From: Nostocoides sp. Soil756
GTDB taxonomy: Bacteria; Actinomycetota; Actinomycetes; Actinomycetales; Dermatophilaceae
NCBI RefSeq assembly: GCF_001428065.1
Contig: NZ_LMSE01000002.1
Span: 21,623 to 65,210 of the forward strand
Length of the DNA: 43,588 bases
Direction: 5' to 3'
Position numbers and translations under genes: made by a program. The notes under the pieces are model-generated. The model was given only the letters and a program-made list of their open reading frames with translations, did not search any database and was not told where the DNA came from. Below are positions 22,989 through 31,539 of this stretch, in pieces. The first letter of the stretch is position 1, and each line of letters begins with the position of its first letter.

Positions 22989-25112
22989 TCAGACGACCAG
23001 GGCGGCCGCGGTGGCCTCGACCAGGGTCGGTGACGGCATCCGGAACTCGGGGCGCCCGAAGTGGTAGCCCTGGCCCAGGACGATGCCGACGTCGCGCAGG
23101 ACGGCCCACTGCTCGCGGGTCTCGACGCCCTCGGCGCAGACGAGGGCGCCCATGCTGCGGGCCCACTCGGCCAGGGCCCGTAGCGCGTCGGCCCGGCTCC
23201 GGTCGCCGTCCAGGCCCGCCAGCAGGCTGCGGTCGAGCTTGACCACCTCCGGGCGCAGCCGCAGGATGCGCTCGACGTTGGAGTACCCCTTCCCCCAGTC
23301 GTCGAGGGCGATGGTCGCACCGCGACCCCGGAGGGCGGCGACGGTGGCGATGGCGGCGTCCCAGTCGTCGGTGTCGGTCTGCTCGGTGATCTCGATGACG
23401 ACGTCGTGCAGGTCGCCGGGCAGCACCGCCTCGACCTCCGCGGCGCCGAGCGAGCCGATGCTGAGGTTCACCGATACGTAGCCCTGGTCGGGGCGCTCGG
23501 CGAGGGCGGCGCGGATGGCGGCGGCCTCGAGCGCCGGGCCCTGGCCGGCCCGGTGGGCCTGGGCGAAGACGGTCTCGGGGTCTCCGTCCGGGAAGCGGCT
23601 GAGGGCCTCGTGGCCGACGACCGTGCCGTCGCGCAGGTCGACGATCGGCTGGAAGGCGATGCGCAGGGCCGGCAGCCCACGCTCGGGGCAGCCGGCGTTC
23701 GCGACGCGCACGCGGGCGCGGCCGGCGTGCTTGGCCTCGTAGAGCGCACGGTCCGCCATCTCCACGAGGCGTGACGGCTCGGCGCCAGGCTCCCAGGCCG
23801 CGACGCCGGCCGAGAACCGCTGCCCGTACGGGGTGAGCCCTTGCATGGTGTCGAGGAGCTCGCAGGCCTGTTCGGTGGTCGAGCCGGGCAGCAGCACCCC
23901 GAACTCCTCGCCCCCGTACCGCGCCAGCACCTCGTGGGGCGCGAGGAGGCTGCTCCACGCCGCCACCGCCTCGCGCAGCAGGAGGTCGCCCGCCTGGTGC
24001 CCCCGCTCGTCGTTGAAGCGCTTGAAGTGGTCGAGGTCGATCAGCGCCACCGTCAGCGGGGCGTCGGTGTCCTCGGCCTGCTGTACGGCCCGGCCGAGCT
24101 CGTGGTCCCAGGTCCGGCGGTTGGGAGCGCCGGTGAGCCCGTCGCTGCGGGCCAGCGCGGCCAGCTGCACGGCCTGCACCTCGACGGTGCGGACCAGCAC
24201 GCCCATCCGCGCGAGCACCAGCATCGAGAGCGCCACCGACCCGATGGAGACCAGCAGCCACGGGAGCCGATGGCCCAGCAGCCCGTCGGCGAGCAGCGTC
24301 GCGCCGGGCAGCACGAGCGCGCAGCCCAGGGCCACCAGCCGCCGGTTCGCCGACGTGCCCCCGTCGAGGCTCAGCCCGTCCTCGCCGAGCGCGGGGGCTG
24401 AGCGCGTGCAGGCCGCCGCGGCCCCCGCGAGGTAGCCGAGCAGCCACAGCTGGTCGAGCCAGGCCTGTGCTGTGGCCGTGGGGTCGGCGATCGCCATCAC
24501 GTTCCAGGTCAGGTCGGCCACGAGCACCGAGAGCAGGGCGACGACGAGCAGCCGGAACGACGGAGACCGGAGGCTGGCGGTGGCCCACAACCGCACCAGG
24601 ACGGCCAGCAGGAGCACGTCGGCGATCGGGTAGGCCGACGTCACGATCCGCCCGAGCACCGGGACGGTCGAGTCGCTCGCGACCGGGCTGACGACGAAGG
24701 TCCCCACGACGACACCGAAGGTGAGCGCGACGATCGACGCGTCGAGCATCAGGGTGGGGTCGGAGCGCATCCGTCGGCCGCGCGCGAGATGGAGGAGCCC
24801 GGCGGCCAGCACGGCGTACGACGCGAGGTAGGGGACGTCGCTCGGGGCCGGGTAGGCGGCCAGCCGGAGGCCGTACTGCTCGACGGAGTAGACGACGTCG
24901 CCCAGGGCCCACCCCGCGAAACCTGCGGTGACGAGCAGCCAGCCGCGACGCGCGGGGCCGGGGATGCGCCAGGCGCCGTAGAGGCCCAGAGCCACGCACA
25001 GCACACCGAAGACGTCGCCCACCAGCGACCGGGTCGCTCCCGCCGGCACGAGCGGCAGAAGGCACAGGGCCCCGAGGAGCGCGATGAACACCGCGCGGGA
25101 CGTCGACCGCAT
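22989..25112 (-). CDS. Membrane GGDEF-EAL protein (cyclic di-GMP turnover)
   Basis: 707 aa. About eight to nine hydrophobic helices (about 5-325) form a sensory membrane region. A GGDEF domain follows with SDGLTGAPNRRTWD, DLDHFKRFND and the active loop RYGGEEF (about 397-403). The product-inhibition site RxxD is replaced (APHE). An EAL domain follows: HEAL (about 501-504), VNLSIGSL, EITEQTD, LDDWGKGYS (about 600-608), VKLDRS, CAEGVE and QGYHFGRPE; the metal and catalytic residues appear kept, so both synthesis and hydrolysis are possible. ATG 25112 has GGCGGAG 5-6 nt upstream and is preferred over an upstream start at 25205. It lies alone. Confidence 0.93.
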   Translation of the reverse strand: MRSTSRAVFIALLGALCLLPLVPAGATRSLVGDVFGVLCVALGLYGAWRIPGPARRGWLLVTAGFAGWALGDVVYSVEQYGLRLAAYPAPSDVPYLASYAVLAAGLLHLARGRRMRSDPTLMLDASIVALTFGVVVGTFVVSPVASDSTVPVLGRIVTSAYPIADVLLLAVLVRLWATASLRSPSFRLLVVALLSVLVADLTWNVMAIADPTATAQAWLDQLWLLGYLAGAAAACTRSAPALGEDGLSLDGGTSANRRLVALGCALVLPGATLLADGLLGHRLPWLLVSIGSVALSMLVLARMGVLVRTVEVQAVQLAALARSDGLTGAPNRRTWDHELGRAVQQAEDTDAPLTVALIDLDHFKRFNDERGHQAGDLLLREAVAAWSSLLAPHEVLARYGGEEFGVLLPGSTTEQACELLDTMQGLTPYGQRFSAGVAAWEPGAEPSRLVEMADRALYEAKHAGRARVRVANAGCPERGLPALRIAFQPIVDLRDGTVVGHEALSRFPDGDPETVFAQAHRAGQGPALEAAAIRAALAERPDQGYVSVNLSIGSLGAAEVEAVLPGDLHDVVIEITEQTDTDDWDAAIATVAALRGRGATIALDDWGKGYSNVERILRLRPEVVKLDRSLLAGLDGDRSRADALRALAEWARSMGALVCAEGVETREQWAVLRDVGIVLGQGYHFGRPEFRMPSPTLVEATAAALVV

Positions 25113-25266
25113 GAGGACTCCGCCCTGGGAAGACCCCTGCGTGGATCGTGGACCTGACCATGCTCGCACCGCTGCGCCCGTGAACAGGGGGAACGGCGGG
25201 TGCACTGGCCGTTCGACCGATGGATGGGGAGCGGTCGCGCGCCCGGTCAGGGGACGGGGACGGCGA

Positions 25267-25299
25267 ACGGCCCGCGGCGCTGGTCGCGCCGCGGGCCGT
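25267..25299 (-). terminator. Hairpin 2 downstream of the secreted-protein gene
   Basis: ACGGCCCGCGGCGC (25267-25280) pairs perfectly with 25286-25299 across a 5-nt loop. It lies between the secreted-protein gene and the promoter side of the GGDEF-EAL gene. Confidence 0.75.
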
Positions 25300-25318
25300 G
25301 GCCATGCGGTGGTCTGAC

Positions 25319-25351
25319 GTCCCGGCCGGACGGCTCACGGCCGGCCGGGAC
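25319..25351 (-). terminator. Hairpin 1 downstream of the secreted-protein gene
   Basis: GTCCCGGCCGG (25319-25329) pairs with CCGGCCGGGAC (25341-25351) over an 11-nt loop. With the hairpin at 25267-25299 it forms a tandem terminator in the gene-free stretch 25113-25407. Confidence 0.65.
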
Positions 25352-25407
25352 GCGTCCACGTCGGTCGCATCCTCCGACGGGACGTGGTGGGGCCGGAGGG
25401 CCCGGTC

Positions 25408-26040
25408 TCAGTGGTGGCTCGCGCCGTTGCCCTTGCCGTGGCCGGAGCCGCCGGCGTGGCTGTTGCCGTGGCCCGAGCGGTGGCTGAAGGCCTGCGGACG
25501 CTCTGCCTTCGCCGTCCGTCGTGCGGGCTTGGCGGCATCCTGGGCGGTGTCCTCGGCGTCCTTCGCAGCGTCCTCGGGCGTCGTGGGCTCCGCGCCCGGC
25601 TCGGCCGCGGCCACGTCGTCGCAGCCGACGGCCTGCACGTTGCGGAACGCGGGCGAGTCGGCAGCCTTGCCCGGGGCGTCCTTGACGTGCGACCAGGCGG
25701 TGCACAGGCCGTGGTGGGCCGGACCGGCGGCGTCGGGGCCGGTGCCGGTGGCGGATTCGCCCGTGCCGTCCTCGGTGTCCGGTGTCTCGGTAGGGTCGGG
25801 CGCGGAGGACTCGTCGGACGAGGTGGCCGAGCTCTGGTCCTCCCCCTGCTCGTCCTGGCCCGAGGCCTCGGAGGTGGGGGTGTCCGAGGAGGTGGGGGTG
25901 TCCGAGGAGGTGGCGGTGCTGGCCTCATCGCCGCTGACGACGAGGGCGGTGGGGGCGGAGGCGGCGACAGCGGCCACACCACCCCCGAGGACGACGACGG
26001 CGGCGCTCGTGAGAGCGGCACCGAGACGTGAGAGGGACAT
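25408..26040 (-). CDS. Secreted hypothetical protein with Ser/Thr-rich linker and His-rich tail
   Basis: 210 aa. A signal peptide (about 1-28, LGAALTSAAVVVLGGGVAAVAASA) is followed by an acidic Ser/Thr/Asp linker. A short conserved-looking core (about 110-140: GLCTAWSHVKDAPGKAADSPAF, then VQAVGC) has two Cys that could pair; similar CTAW/CRAY...KA..S.AF cores occur in other actinobacterial secreted proteins of unknown function (from memory). The tail has six His among Gly and Ser in its last 24 residues and may bind metal. ATG 26040 has GGAGG 5 nt upstream. Within the linker an 18-bp DNA unit is tandemly repeated. No function is assigned. Confidence 0.8.
   Translation of the reverse strand: MSLSRLGAALTSAAVVVLGGGVAAVAASAPTALVVSGDEASTATSSDTPTSSDTPTSEASGQDEQGEDQSSATSSDESSAPDPTETPDTEDGTGESATGTGPDAAGPAHHGLCTAWSHVKDAPGKAADSPAFRNVQAVGCDDVAAAEPGAEPTTPEDAAKDAEDTAQDAAKPARRTAKAERPQAFSHRSGHGNSHAGGSGHGKGNGASHH
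25871..25924. repeat. 18-bp in-frame tandem repeat in the secreted-protein gene
   Basis: GAGGTGGGGGTGTCCGAG is present twice exactly (25871-25888, 25889-25906), and a third degenerate copy follows to 25924. Each encodes the hexapeptide SDTPTS on the minus strand. Copy number may vary between strains. Confidence 0.85.
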
Positions 26041-26120
26041 GGGGCCTCCGTGCGCAGGGGTGGTGACGAGTGATGCTCGCGCACGAGGGGGGGCCGGTGT
26101 CCGATGATCGGGTGCGAAGT

Positions 26121-26150
26121 GACCGAACGGCCGAGGGCCCCGGCCGGGTC
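26121..26150 (-). terminator. Hairpin at the end of the TM0106-type nuclease gene
   Basis: GGCCG (26129-26133) pairs with CGGCC (26141-26145), and an outer GACC/GGTC pair (26121-26124, 26147-26150) reaches the stop codon. It is weaker than the other hairpins here. Confidence 0.4.
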
Positions 26151-29100
26151 AGGCCTGCGCTCGCTGAGGAGCTGCGATCCGCTCCGTCGACACCGCGTGG
26201 TCGCACAGCCGCAGGAAGGCTCCCAGCGCCAGCAGCTCGGCGGGGGAGCGGGGCGAGAAGTCGGTCAGGACCTGCGATCGCACCACGAACGCGGCGTACT
26301 GGCCGCGGGAGACCGCCACGTTGAGGCGGTGCCGGTCGAGCAGGAAGCCCATCCCGCGGGAGACGTCGGAGTGCGACGACGCGGCCATCGTCAGGATGGC
26401 GACGGCCGCCTCCTGGCCCTGGAACTTGTCGACGGTGCCGACCGCGACGTCGGGATGGCCCGCGTCGTCGAGGGCGCGCCGGACCAGCCCGGCCTGGGCG
26501 TTGTAGGGCGTGATGACGATGACGTCGCTCTCCGCCAGCGGCCGCCCGGCATCCCCGCTCCCCGCCGAGCCGTCGACCCAGGTCCGGCCCAGCAGGCCGC
26601 GCACGAGCGCCACCACCGCGTCGGCCTCCTGCGGCGAGTGGGTGGAGTTGTCACGGTGCTCGACGGCCTGCACGTGCACCCCGGGCTCGATGCCCTCCAG
26701 GTGGCGGGCCCCGGTGACCTCGCCCTGCGCGGCCAGGCGCCCCTCGTAGGCGAGCTCGGAGACCGGCCGGGTGAGGGCGGGGTGCATCCGCCACGTCGTC
26801 GCGAGGAAGTAGCCGAGGGTGGGCGGGAGCACCGGCTCGCCGCGGGCGAGCCACGCGAGCGCCGCCATGTCGATCGGCTCGGCGTGGGTACCGGTGGTGA
26901 CCTGGGGCAGCTGCTGGGGGTCGCCGAGCAGCAACAGCCGCCGGGCCGCCACCGACACGGCCAGGGTCTTGGCCAGCGAGAACTGCCCGGCCTCGTCGAC
27001 GACCAGCAGGTCGAGCTCGCGGCGCCCGACCCGCCCCGGGTTGGTGAAGTCCCAGGCGGTACCGCCGATGACGTAGCCGCGCCCGGCCGCGCGGTGCCCG
27101 GCGGCGAAGGCGGCCAGCTCGTCGGCCTTGCCCAGCGCCGTCCAGGTGGGCCCGGCCGTGGCACGAGGGACCTTGGCCACCTGTGCGCCCGGCACGTCGG
27201 TGGCGGCGACGATCTTGGTCAGCACGTTCTCGACCGCGGCGTGGCTCTGGGCGCAGACACCCACGGCCCAGCCCTGGCCGACGAGCCGGGCCACCACGTG
27301 GGCCCCGACGTGCGTCTTGCCGGTGCCGGGCGGGCCCTGCACGGCCACGTACGAGTCGTCCATCCCGAGCAGGGCCGCGGTGATGGCCTCGGTGTAGCCG
27401 TCAGGACCGTCGGCCACGGCCGGCAGCGGGTCGCCCCCACGCAGCCGGGGCGGGCAGCGCAGCAGTACGTCGGTGCCGGCGCCCACCGGCACCTGCCCGG
27501 TGTCGCGCACGGCCGCGGCGACCTCGGCCAGCGCGCGGTCGATGGGGGCCGAGCTGACGTTGTCGTTGGGCACCAGCGCCACCGGCACGTCGACGTGCGG
27601 TTCGCCGTCCTTGGGCTGGAGCTCCTCGACCAGCAGCACCTGGTGGAGCCGCCCGGTGTCGGCGAGCAGGTCGTGGGCCTCGAGGACGGTGACCCCGGCG
27701 CTGCTGCGGGCGTTGGCGTGCAGGGGCTCGGCGACGACCCCGACCGGCGCGGGTACGCCGTAGACCGCGGAGACGGCGGCGCCCACCCCGATGCCGCCCT
27801 GGCGCATCGGCTCGCCGGACAGGCGCAGGGTGCGACGGGGGCGCTGGCGGGCCGTCGCCTGGTGCCAGTCGCTGACCACCTCGGCCCGCTCGACCAGGAA
27901 GACGCCGTCGGCCGCGTGCCAGTCGCCCACCGGCAGCCGCAGCCGCTCGAAGTGCTCCTGCCACTTGGGCTTGTCCTCGCGCGCGTGGAACAGCACCGCG
28001 GAGCCGACCAGGGCCACGGCGTGGTGCTCGTCGGAGCGGTCGGCCGGCGCCACGTCGTCGACCAGGGCTCGGACCGCGGCCTCCAGCTCGAGCGCGGCCC
28101 GGCGGGCTGCACTGACCTCGACCTCACCGATGGTGTCGGCGACCGGGAGGGCCCAGTCGTCACCGACCTGCTCGGCCCGGCGCTCGAGCAGCCAGTCGCG
28201 CAGCTTGAGAGTGGAGACGCAGTCGTCCTCGTTGTAGTGGGCGATCTCGCCGATCAGCGCGCGGGCCTCGTCGTCGCGGCCCTCGATGTGCGCGGCGGAG
28301 AACTGGTGGTAGGCCACGATGCTCTCGGCCCCGCCCTGCACGTCGCCCTCGCGGGCCTCCATGTAGAGCGGTTCGAGCTTCTTGATCGAGTACGAGCGCT
28401 GCGAGACCCGGATGCCGGCGCGGACCACCGAGTAGAGGTCGACGAAGACGCCGTCGCGCAGCAGCTGGTCGACGTCGTCCTCGCAGACCCCGTGGCGGGC
28501 GGCCATCCGGAGCAGGGCCGCGGGCTCGTAGGGCGCGTAGTGGTAGACGTGCAGGTCGGGCCAGCGTCGCCGGCGGGCGGCCAGGTGCTCGACGAAGTCG
28601 ACCAGCGCCCGGCGCTCCTCGTGGCGGTCGTGGGCCCAGAACGCGCGGAACCGGGCCTCGCCGGAGTCGACCTCGACCATCCCGAAGAGGTACTCCAGCC
28701 CCCAGATGCTCGACCCCGGCTCCTGCCACAGCGGGTCGCCCTCGAAGTCGAAGAAGACGTCGCCCGGGCTGGGGCGCGGCATCCGGCGGAGCGCGTCGGG
28801 GTCGACGACCTCGAAGCGCACCCCGCCCGCGGGGTCGGCCTCCTGGGCCAGCTGCAGCCGGGCCTGTGCGCGTAGCCGGTCGAGCAGGGCCGGGCGGACA
28901 TCGGCGACCGGGCCCTCGTGGGCGGCGAGCCGCTCGACGGTGGAGACCCCGGCCGCGAGCAGCCGGGCCCGGGTGGGCCCGCGCATCCCGGCCACCAGCA
29001 GGAGGTCGCGCGCCCGCTCGACCTCGGCCTCGCACACGGCGCAGCGGCCACAGGCGAGCCATCGCTCGTCCCCCCAGCTCGCCGGCGCCCCGGAGGCGTG

Positions 29101-29709
29101 GTGCTCGGCCAGCAGGGCGTCGAGGCGGGCCCGGCGCGCGCGGTAGACCGGCACGATGTCGCCGAGGGCGTAGTCGTGGTGCTCGCCCGAGCCGACGACC
29201 AGCCGCGCGACCGGAGCGGCCGGTACCCCGGCGGCTGCCAGCTGGTCGGCGTAGGCCGCGATCTGCAGCAGCGCCGGCACGCCGGCGGTCCGGGCGAGCT
29301 TGGTGTCGCTGACCAGCCAGCCGCCAGGCGTGCGCTCGAGGAAGTCGGCGTGCCCCACGAAGGACCCGTCGAAGAAGGTGGCCTGGTAGACGACCTCGAC
29401 CGCGGGGTCGAGCAGGGCGGTGACCGTCTGGGCGTGGGCCCGCTCGAGCGCCTCACGGGTGTAGCCCGGCCGCTCGAACTGCACGACGTGGCCGCGGTGC
29501 TCGGCGGCCAGCCGGCGCAGCTCGACCTGCTCGTGCTCGGTGCCGAGGCGGGCGACCCGGGCGAGCATCGGGTCGTCGGCGACGGGCGCGCGCTCGGCCC
29601 GGCCGAGCGCGACGTCGAGGGCATGCACGAGCGCGAACTCGCAGTCGGCGGCCGTACGCAGGTCGCTGGCGCTGATGACCAGCGCCGCGTCGTCGCCGAG
29701 GAGGAACAT
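26149..29709 (-). CDS. TM0106-family RecB-like nuclease / RNase H-like / SF1 helicase fusion
   Basis: 1186 aa. The N-terminal RecB-type nuclease shows GHADFLE, D135-x-K137 in SDTKLAR and LLQIAAYADQL. C23, C220, C223 and C226 (CGRCAVC) could hold an Fe-S cluster as in Cas4/AddB. An RNase H-like domain (about 320-510) starts at VFFDFEGDP, with HYAPYEPAAL and YNEDDCVSTLKL. The helicase has an intact Walker A GPPGTGKTH (about 791-799), VVDEAGQFS (about 900), GDPQQLPQV, HPALTRPVS, VDKFQGQEA and LNVAVSRG. It should process DNA or RNA-DNA ends in an ATP-driven way; its cellular role is unknown. ATG 29709 lies 6 nt after TAGGTT. It stands alone between genes of ordinary metabolism, so a defence role is not supported by context. 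Confidence 0.9.
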   Translation of the reverse strand: MFLLGDDAALVISASDLRTAADCEFALVHALDVALGRAERAPVADDPMLARVARLGTEHEQVELRRLAAEHRGHVVQFERPGYTREALERAHAQTVTALLDPAVEVVYQATFFDGSFVGHADFLERTPGGWLVSDTKLARTAGVPALLQIAAYADQLAAAGVPAAPVARLVVGSGEHHDYALGDIVPVYRARRARLDALLAEHHASGAPASWGDERWLACGRCAVCEAEVERARDLLLVAGMRGPTRARLLAAGVSTVERLAAHEGPVADVRPALLDRLRAQARLQLAQEADPAGGVRFEVVDPDALRRMPRPSPGDVFFDFEGDPLWQEPGSSIWGLEYLFGMVEVDSGEARFRAFWAHDRHEERRALVDFVEHLAARRRRWPDLHVYHYAPYEPAALLRMAARHGVCEDDVDQLLRDGVFVDLYSVVRAGIRVSQRSYSIKKLEPLYMEAREGDVQGGAESIVAYHQFSAAHIEGRDDEARALIGEIAHYNEDDCVSTLKLRDWLLERRAEQVGDDWALPVADTIGEVEVSAARRAALELEAAVRALVDDVAPADRSDEHHAVALVGSAVLFHAREDKPKWQEHFERLRLPVGDWHAADGVFLVERAEVVSDWHQATARQRPRRTLRLSGEPMRQGGIGVGAAVSAVYGVPAPVGVVAEPLHANARSSAGVTVLEAHDLLADTGRLHQVLLVEELQPKDGEPHVDVPVALVPNDNVSSAPIDRALAEVAAAVRDTGQVPVGAGTDVLLRCPPRLRGGDPLPAVADGPDGYTEAITAALLGMDDSYVAVQGPPGTGKTHVGAHVVARLVGQGWAVGVCAQSHAAVENVLTKIVAATDVPGAQVAKVPRATAGPTWTALGKADELAAFAAGHRAAGRGYVIGGTAWDFTNPGRVGRRELDLLVVDEAGQFSLAKTLAVSVAARRLLLLGDPQQLPQVTTGTHAEPIDMAALAWLARGEPVLPPTLGYFLATTWRMHPALTRPVSELAYEGRLAAQGEVTGARHLEGIEPGVHVQAVEHRDNSTHSPQEADAVVALVRGLLGRTWVDGSAGSGDAGRPLAESDVIVITPYNAQAGLVRRALDDAGHPDVAVGTVDKFQGQEAAVAILTMAASSHSDVSRGMGFLLDRHRLNVAVSRGQYAAFVVRSQVLTDFSPRSPAELLALGAFLRLCDHAVSTERIAAPQRAQA

Positions 29710-29715
29710 GACCCG

Positions 29716-29721
29716 AACCTA
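29716..29721 (-). promoter_or_regulatory. -10 box of the leaderless TM0106-type gene
   Basis: On the minus strand TAGGTT ends 6 nt before the ATG at 29709. Confidence 0.55.
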
Positions 29722-29832
29722 AACCCGCCCACCGACAGCCCCGACGGGGCCCGCGGACGCGCGGCACGGCATCCGGCGTCGTCCCGCCCGGAAACGGGAG
29801 CCGCCGCTCGGGCGTGCCGCCGGGGTTCGGGC

Positions 29833-29885
29833 GGGGACCTTCACCTCGTCACCGGAACGGTTGCCCTGCGACGGTGAAGGTTCCC
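29833..29885 (-). terminator. Hairpin downstream of pmt
   Basis: GGGGACCTTCACC (29833-29845) pairs with GGTGAAGGTTCCC (29873-29885), 13 bp with one G-T pair. The 27-nt loop holds its own small hairpin ACCG-GAA-CGGT (29851-29861). It lies 38 bp after the pmt stop and is the only structure in 29710-29923. Confidence 0.65.
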
Positions 29886-29923
29886 GCACCGGGCGAGAAA
29901 GTGGTGTCGGGCCGGCGGAGCGG

Positions 29924-31483
29924 TCAGATCCAGCTCGGGAACCACATCCGCCAGTGCCAGTGCTCGTAGGGGATGGTGTCGGCCACGTAGATCGGATGGA
30001 AGAAGGCGAACAGCGCCAGGGTGAGCAGCAGGTACCCGCCCACGACCAGCACCCGGAACCGGAAGCGCGCCGGGTCGGGCTCGCGCCGCCCCACCCAGAG
30101 CCCGATGACGAACACCACCGCCAGCACCACCCACGGCTCGAACGCCACGGAGTAGAAGGTGTAGATGGTGCGGTGCTGGTAGGCGAACCAGGGCAGGTAG
30201 CCGCCGATCACCCCGGCCGCGATGGCGCCGGCGCGCCAGTCGCGTCGCACCAGCCACCACCACAGCACCGCCAGCAGGGCGAAGACGCCCAGCCACCAGA
30301 CGGAGATGGTGCCGACGGGGTTGACGGCCTGCGAGCACTGGGCCACCGTGCAGCCGTCGACGCCCCGGGTGGGGCTCTGGTAGTAGAACGACGTCGGGCG
30401 CGTCTGCAGCAGCCAGGACCACGGGTTCGACTGGTACGGATGTGGTTGTGCCAGCGTGGTGTTGAAGTCGTACGCGTCGTGGTGGTACTTGACCCAGTTG
30501 CGCAGGGCGGGCGGCAGCCACTGCACCCCCTCGCCCGGGTGGAAGCGGTCCCAGTGCCGGTGGTAGCCGTTGTCCGACAGGAACCAGCCGGTCCACGACA
30601 CCACGTAGACGACCGCCCCGACCACCACCAGCTGCAGCGCCGCGAACGGGCCGTCCTTCAGCAGCGCCCCGCGCGCCCAGTGCCGCACGCCGGCGGCCCG
30701 GCGCGCGCCGAGGTCCCACCACACCGTCATCAGCCCGAACGCGGCCAGGAAGAACAGCCCCGACCACTTGGTGCCCATGCACAGGCCCAGTGACACCCCG
30801 GCCACCCACCGCCACGGCCGCCAGCCCAGCCACGGCCCCCCGCCCCCCGGCCACTCGCCGCGGCCCAGGGCGCCCACCTTCGCGGCCAGCACCTCACGGC
30901 TGCGGTCCCGGTCGACCAGCAGGGCCGCGAACGCGCACAGCGCGAAGAACATGACGATGATGTCGAGGATGCCGGTGCGCGACATCACGAAGTGCAGTCC
31001 CTCGAAGGCCAGCAGGAACGAGGCGACGCAGCCCAGCGCGGTCGAGCCGAACATCCGCCGCGCCACCCGGCCCACGACCAGGATCGACACGGTGCCGAGC
31101 AGCGCCACCGAGAACCGCCATCCCCAGCCCGAGTCGGCACCCAGCAGCCATTCGCCGGCGCCGATCAACCACTTGCCGACCGGGGGGTGGACGACGTAGT
31201 CCCCCTCGGTGCTCGAGAAGATGTCGGGGTTGCCGCCGACGAACGCCTGGTCGGGCTTCTTCAGGGAGTCCAGGACCCGCATCTCGACGCCGTAGCGGAG
31301 CATCGAGTAGCCCTGCTTGACGTAGTACGTCTCGTCGAAGACCAGCGCGTGCGGCCGGTCGAGGTTCCAGAACCGCAGGATGCCGCCCACGAGGGCGATC
31401 AGCCCCGGGCCCAGCCAGCCCCACAGCCGGTCGGTGGGCCGGAACCCGAGCAGGCGTTCGCGCAGCTCGTCCGTCCGGGTCAC
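29924..31483 (-). CDS. pmt: Dolichyl-phosphate-mannose--protein mannosyltransferase (polyprenyl type)
   Basis: 519 aa membrane enzyme that transfers mannose from polyprenyl-phosphate-mannose to Ser/Thr of exported proteins. The catalytic Asp-Glu pair is in the first extracytoplasmic loop (VFDETYYVKQGYSML, about 48-62), with the second conserved loop DYVVHPPVGKW (about 93-103). About eleven helices follow, as do SNPWSWLLQTRP and the late H-F-HPIYV region typical of PMT_2/PMT_4TMC proteins. GTG 31483 is chosen because TACGAT lies exactly 6 nt upstream; GTG 31489, two codons longer, would abut the -10 box. It is divergent from rsmI, as in M. tuberculosis Rv1002c/Rv1003. The LprG-like lipoprotein and RpfB in this window could be substrates, which is speculation. 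Confidence 0.93.
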   Translation of the reverse strand: MTRTDELRERLLGFRPTDRLWGWLGPGLIALVGGILRFWNLDRPHALVFDETYYVKQGYSMLRYGVEMRVLDSLKKPDQAFVGGNPDIFSSTEGDYVVHPPVGKWLIGAGEWLLGADSGWGWRFSVALLGTVSILVVGRVARRMFGSTALGCVASFLLAFEGLHFVMSRTGILDIIVMFFALCAFAALLVDRDRSREVLAAKVGALGRGEWPGGGGPWLGWRPWRWVAGVSLGLCMGTKWSGLFFLAAFGLMTVWWDLGARRAAGVRHWARGALLKDGPFAALQLVVVGAVVYVVSWTGWFLSDNGYHRHWDRFHPGEGVQWLPPALRNWVKYHHDAYDFNTTLAQPHPYQSNPWSWLLQTRPTSFYYQSPTRGVDGCTVAQCSQAVNPVGTISVWWLGVFALLAVLWWWLVRRDWRAGAIAAGVIGGYLPWFAYQHRTIYTFYSVAFEPWVVLAVVFVIGLWVGRREPDPARFRFRVLVVGGYLLLTLALFAFFHPIYVADTIPYEHWHWRMWFPSWI

Positions 31484-31489
31484 CGGCAC

Positions 31490-31495
31490 ATCGTA
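31490..31495 (-). promoter_or_regulatory. -10 box of the leaderless pmt gene
   Basis: On the minus strand TACGAT ends 6 nt before GTG 31483. The same CATCGTAGG context occurs at 15844-15852 before the 5-FTHF cyclo-ligase gene. Confidence 0.6.
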
Positions 31496-31539
31496 GGTGG
31501 GCGCCCTGCGGCGCCCCGGCCGCGTGCGAGGATCGGCCC

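Noticed and set aside
29851-29861. Shared operator between 29851-29861 (ACCG-GAA-CGGT) and 38461-38482 (CGGTTC-N10-GAACCG)
   Set aside because: The two palindromes look alike but differ in spacing and context, one being the loop of a terminator; chance in GC-rich DNA is the simpler view.
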